From positions 50,117,471 through 50,181,470 of the forward strand of contig CM031857.1 of the NCBI GenBank assembly GCA_018697195.1: a stretch of 64,000 bases of DNA, written 5' to 3'. The notes below the pieces were generated by a model that saw nothing but the letters and a program-made list of their open reading frames with translations, was not told where the DNA came from and did no database searches. This DNA comes from Certhia americana (Eukaryota > Chordata > Aves > Passeriformes > Certhiidae). A program made the position numbers and the translations under genes. Positions 60,201 through 64,000 of this stretch are shown here, one piece after another; the first letter of the stretch is position 1, and every line of letters begins with the position of its first letter.

Positions 60201-63200
60201 TTTTGGCTTCTCTCAGCTACTGAGTTGCTGATTATCACAAAATTTCTATGTCCTTAACTATTTTTGAGAATTCTGCCTCTTCTTTCTAGGTTGGTTGAAA
60301 TCAGCCAACAGACTCAGAAGTTGTGAAGGGAGGAGTGGGCGAGTATGACAGTAGGACATGAAGAGAGGAAAAGAGGTAAGAGTTAAACTAAAAGAATTCT
60401 GGCACTCAAAGTAGTGATTTATTTTTCACAGATACAGGCAAGTGGCGATACATTGACAGCTCTGGGGCACAGGAGCCTCACTGGAGTGTAATTTAAGACA
60501 CATGAAAAAAGGCACACATGAGACTGAATAAAAGTCCTATGGAAGATTTTTTTTCCACATTTGGACTTAAAGTAGCAAAGATTTAGATACTTGATTTCTA
60601 ACTATCCTGTTCAATTTTCTGACAAGTCTAAATCTCCATTACCTTCACACTCACTGAAGCGGTAAGCACACAGCCCTGGTGTCCCAGGGAAACAGCAGCA
60701 TGAGAGAACTTACTGCCTTTTGTGGGCTCACATTGAAATGTATGGCTGTTTCACTGCATTCATATGGTTTTGTATCAGCTCACTCCTTCTTACTTGTTTC
60801 CTGTAATAGTTCCTGGAGAAGTACTTCGAATTTGTCTGGTCTGTAGGTATTACAGTGCTACTTAGTTATTTGTAGTTTGACTTTCTCAATCTATCAATAT
60901 ACACATCAGTCTCCATCTCACTCAAGCTCCAATGACTGACTGAGTTCCTCTCTCAGGATTTTATCAGTGAACTCAGGGCTGAACAAGCCACTTTTTGGCA
61001 GACTGTGTTCCCACACAGGCATGCAGCCTGGTTGCTAAACCTTTCCGAAGGCCTCACAAAATTTTCACCTATGGCAATTATTATACCTTCAAGCTTGAGT
61101 CCAAGAAGGAACCTACAAGTCTTCCTTCCAAGTATATCTGCTACAAGGAGCACAGGTTGACACTTTAATGGCAACCAGTGAATATTTTGCGCAAATTAAG
61201 TGACTGAGCACATTAACACACTCAGCCAGTGAGTTAGCTACTTAACAGAGCCTTTTGAGTTGAATGGGAGAGAATGAAGACCAGATTCTCCTGACAGAGG
61301 AAAAGGGAAGAGTGTGATACTTTCTCATTTGCTGCAGACAAATTAGTAGAAAATACTGTAATTAATTACTAAAGGTGTTTTCTTAGCAACAATAAAATCA
61401 TCATCCATAGTTCTCAAAAAATGAGTGTAGAAAATCACCAAAGTTTTCTGTAACACACAAGTGAGGGAAGGATTCTGTTTTTGCCACTGATGCACAGAAA
61501 ATTATGGAATTTGGGGGGAAAAATAATCTGGGTTTTCTCCTCCTGCAGTCAGTGGAAGGGATCACTACTCCAGGAATGTGATGGGATGGGACATCTCTAG
61601 TACCATTTCAACCCATCATTTCAGTAAAGAATCAAAATGCTGTGCCACAACAGTGGGATTGTGGTCTATAGCACACTTTCTCTGTGTTGTGGCTCTCAGT
61701 GCAGGGGGGACAGCTTGTTGGGCTACTGTGCTTTGCTTCCAGCTCTGTAGCTGCAAGATCTGCAGGCAGAGTGGGCCTGTGGGGCTCTGCAGCCCTCAGT
61801 AATTAGGTGAGCATTAAGAAAAGAGTTTGAAATAATTTTTTAGCAAAAGGAATCTTGGCTAAAATATCTTCCTCAATTGCAGTTTAGTTTAGTATTGTCT
61901 GGTCAAAAATGAGATGTTTCATTTTCTTAAGGAAAAACTGGAAGTGATGAATTCATTACTTAATCAGGCTAATGTAGTAAATTAAGAGGTAATTCTGAAG
62001 AAATAATGAAAAATGTCTAGTGGCATATTAATTATGACTTTAATCTATTAAGAAAGGAGGATTATGGATGTAAGCAAGAATAAAAAGAGATATACTTTCA
62101 GGTTCAGTGAATTTATCTTTTCAGGCATCTAACAGAAAAAAATAAATTAATTTCCATCAATGCAGGTAATTTGAGAAGTGTTAGACCAGATATGTGGGTT
62201 CTTTACTAGATAGGAAAATTAAACTTGCTATATTTCAAACTTCATTATCTGCTCAAACAAATATATGCAAATTCATGCTTTTGATCAAAAATATGCAACC
62301 TCTGCAAACAGACAACCATCCCAGTGCTAGAAATGTAACTTTGTAATGTCATTTATTAATTTATTACCATGGACTTTGTTTCTCCTACCTAGAGCTGACA
62401 AAAAAGTTTACAATCTGGAGAGTACCGTGAATTGTTATGGTATGTATACACAGTAATTGCACGTAAAATAGCAGTACCAAACTCCATGTTACATGAAGGG
62501 AAATAAAGAATAAATTACTGATTTCCATTAAGATGATTTCTCTGCCTGGAGTGCAATCTGTCTGCAGTTCAGAATGAGCAGCTGGACATAATCAAGAGCC
62601 TATCTTCCTTATCTACCTGTTGCCCAAACAGAAGAACAATGATAAGACTTGGATAGTTCTTTGATGTAATGCTACTAATCTCCCTGCCTTATCCTGGTTT
62701 CCAAATTCCCATTTCCCTGATCATAACTGAAACAAGGAACAGGAGGAAAGCTGGAGTTTTGAACATGTTTCCTGTTTAGAAAAATGAAAGCAAAAGCCCA
62801 AGCCCAAATCTAACTGCTTTCCAGGGAAGTCTTGGTTATGACTATGTACTGCTGATTTGCAAGCTGCCCACAGGGTTTCCATTTACTTCCTGATGTCTTC
62901 TGTCCCATTTGCTGCCTGGCAGCTGCTCACAGACAGTACACAGGCAACAAATCAGTACCAATAGCTGCACTCCTTAGTCCCTTTGCAGAAGCATGTCTTT
63001 TAAGATTATCCTGGATTCAAGTATCTTTCAAAAAGAAGATTTCATTGGCCTTCATTTGACAAATGGTAAATGGTATTTCAAGCATCAGCAGAAGCTGCTG
63101 CTGGGAGGGCAGAGAAGCCTCATGACTGCTGTCATTTTCTGGCAGAGAGCAGCAGTGCAAATGCTGACACACAGCTGGCCAGAGTTTAGATTTCTACCTA

Positions 63201-64000
63201 CACCATAAGTAGAAAACATAGCCCAGCTAGTGCAGCTTTGGGGCAGACCAAGAAGCTACAATCAGGGCACCTTTTAGGCTTAGGGTTTCCAGCAACTGCC
63301 TTTTCCCATCTTGAAGGTTAAGTGGCAACAAATAATAAAGCTGTATGTCATCTACCACCTGGGGACAAGTGACTGCCAGATAGTCTGTGAATGTCTTCCA
63401 TTATTGTCCTGCAGAAAGCATTGGAAAAACCTAAAGTATGGATGTAATTTGAAGATAACACATGATGCCTCCTCTCCATGCATTTCCCTTTTCCCTGAGT
63501 GTGTGCAATATTTAAGCATATTGTGCTCCAACTTAGTCCAAGTCTTTCTTCTTTTGTAATTGTAATATTTTTTCACAGCACCCCACTCTTTCAGTTTATT
63601 CAGGACAAAAATTCTTTGAAAGTCCAAATATAAAAAACAACAGAGCAGAACTAAATCCCAAAAGACAGAACACACATTTTTCAGCCCTCACCCCTTACTG
63701 TCATTTACTATTTAAGCAACCGCTGCAGTCCCATCTTCCCAGTGCAGTAGTCAGTTTCTTTATACCCCATTTCCTTGCATGCTGGTGCATGAGAACAATG
63801 AACAGAACCAGGTAATTAATGCAGGGCAAAGCTTTTTTATTACCCTGGAGCAGTTTCCCTGCTCTGTTTTACACACAGATGTACAATATTTGCACCACAC
63901 AGGAGAAGTGGAAGTGTAGGAAAGGAGAAAGAAAGAAGTGGCTTGAAGAGGCTGGAGATGTGGAAAGGAGCAGAGGAGAAAAGGGTTGACAATGAAGGTT
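57231..64000. other. Intergenic region, no recognisable gene
   Basis: AT-rich unique sequence with a short CAAA-type run near 58328-58340 and a purine-rich end (63900-63990). No exon or RNA gene is recognised on either strand. Confidence 0.55.

Noticed and set aside
1..64000. Bacterial-type features: CRISPR array, operons, ribosome binding sites, tRNA or rRNA genes
   Set aside because: No regularly spaced direct repeats, no polycistronic coding and no cloverleaf or rRNA sequence was seen. The split gene and CR1 copies show a vertebrate nuclear genome.
25081..64000. DCLK2 kinase exons on the - strand
   Set aside because: I looked for reverse complements of HRDIKPEN, GTPTYVAPE, DIWAAGV and the C-terminal SPNSPF context by eye and saw none. 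A tBLASTn search would settle this.

Overview
The window looks like AT-rich nuclear DNA from a bird (possibly another sauropsid). The evidence is CR1 LINE fragments with avian-type 3' tails (ATTCTATGAT-like octamers), long introns with GT-AG splice sites, and one vertebrate gene whose exons translate into a recognisable protein end. There are no operons, bacterial-type genes or CRISPR arrays.

Positions 1 to about 20,160 hold the 3' end of LRBA (lipopolysaccharide-responsive beige-like anchor protein) on the + strand. Six coding exons (2160-2315, 3230-3400, 13446-13547, 16800-16996, 17719-17870, 18363-18453) splice in frame. They encode the last ~288 residues, the C-terminal WD40 repeats that follow the BEACH domain in this family, ending ...HQNRY at the stop codon 18451-18453. 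The upstream part of the gene (Con A-like, PH-BEACH and first exons) lies outside the window. A 3' UTR of about 1.7 kb follows, with AATAAA at 20134-20139. The introns carry an antisense CR1 tail (1319-1690), a possible MIR-like SINE relic (8870-8970), a 300-bp polypyrimidine tract and several simple repeats.

Positions 20,160 to 64,000 contain no coding exon that I can recognise on either strand. This stretch is intergenic DNA with a sense CR1 tail (39,850-40,491), a short CR1 piece (37,098-37,202), an antisense CR1 (56,908-57,230), a probable solo LTR (about 45,114-45,914) with CCAAT, TATA and AATAAA boxes, a diverged tandem repeat of 155-175 bp period (55,608-56,480), a 39-A run, a (TTAG)10 array and other microsatellites. 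In mammals the next gene, convergent with LRBA, is DCLK2. I found only a weak candidate for its 3' end on the - strand (poly(A) signal at 25,062-25,067) and no kinase exon.

I do not see a convincing undescribed system. The most checkable oddities are the diverged tandem repeat with telomere-like motifs, the candidate solo LTR, a 35-nt exon-like segment at 29,204-29,238, and the homopolymer and polypyrimidine architecture around the LRBA splice sites.
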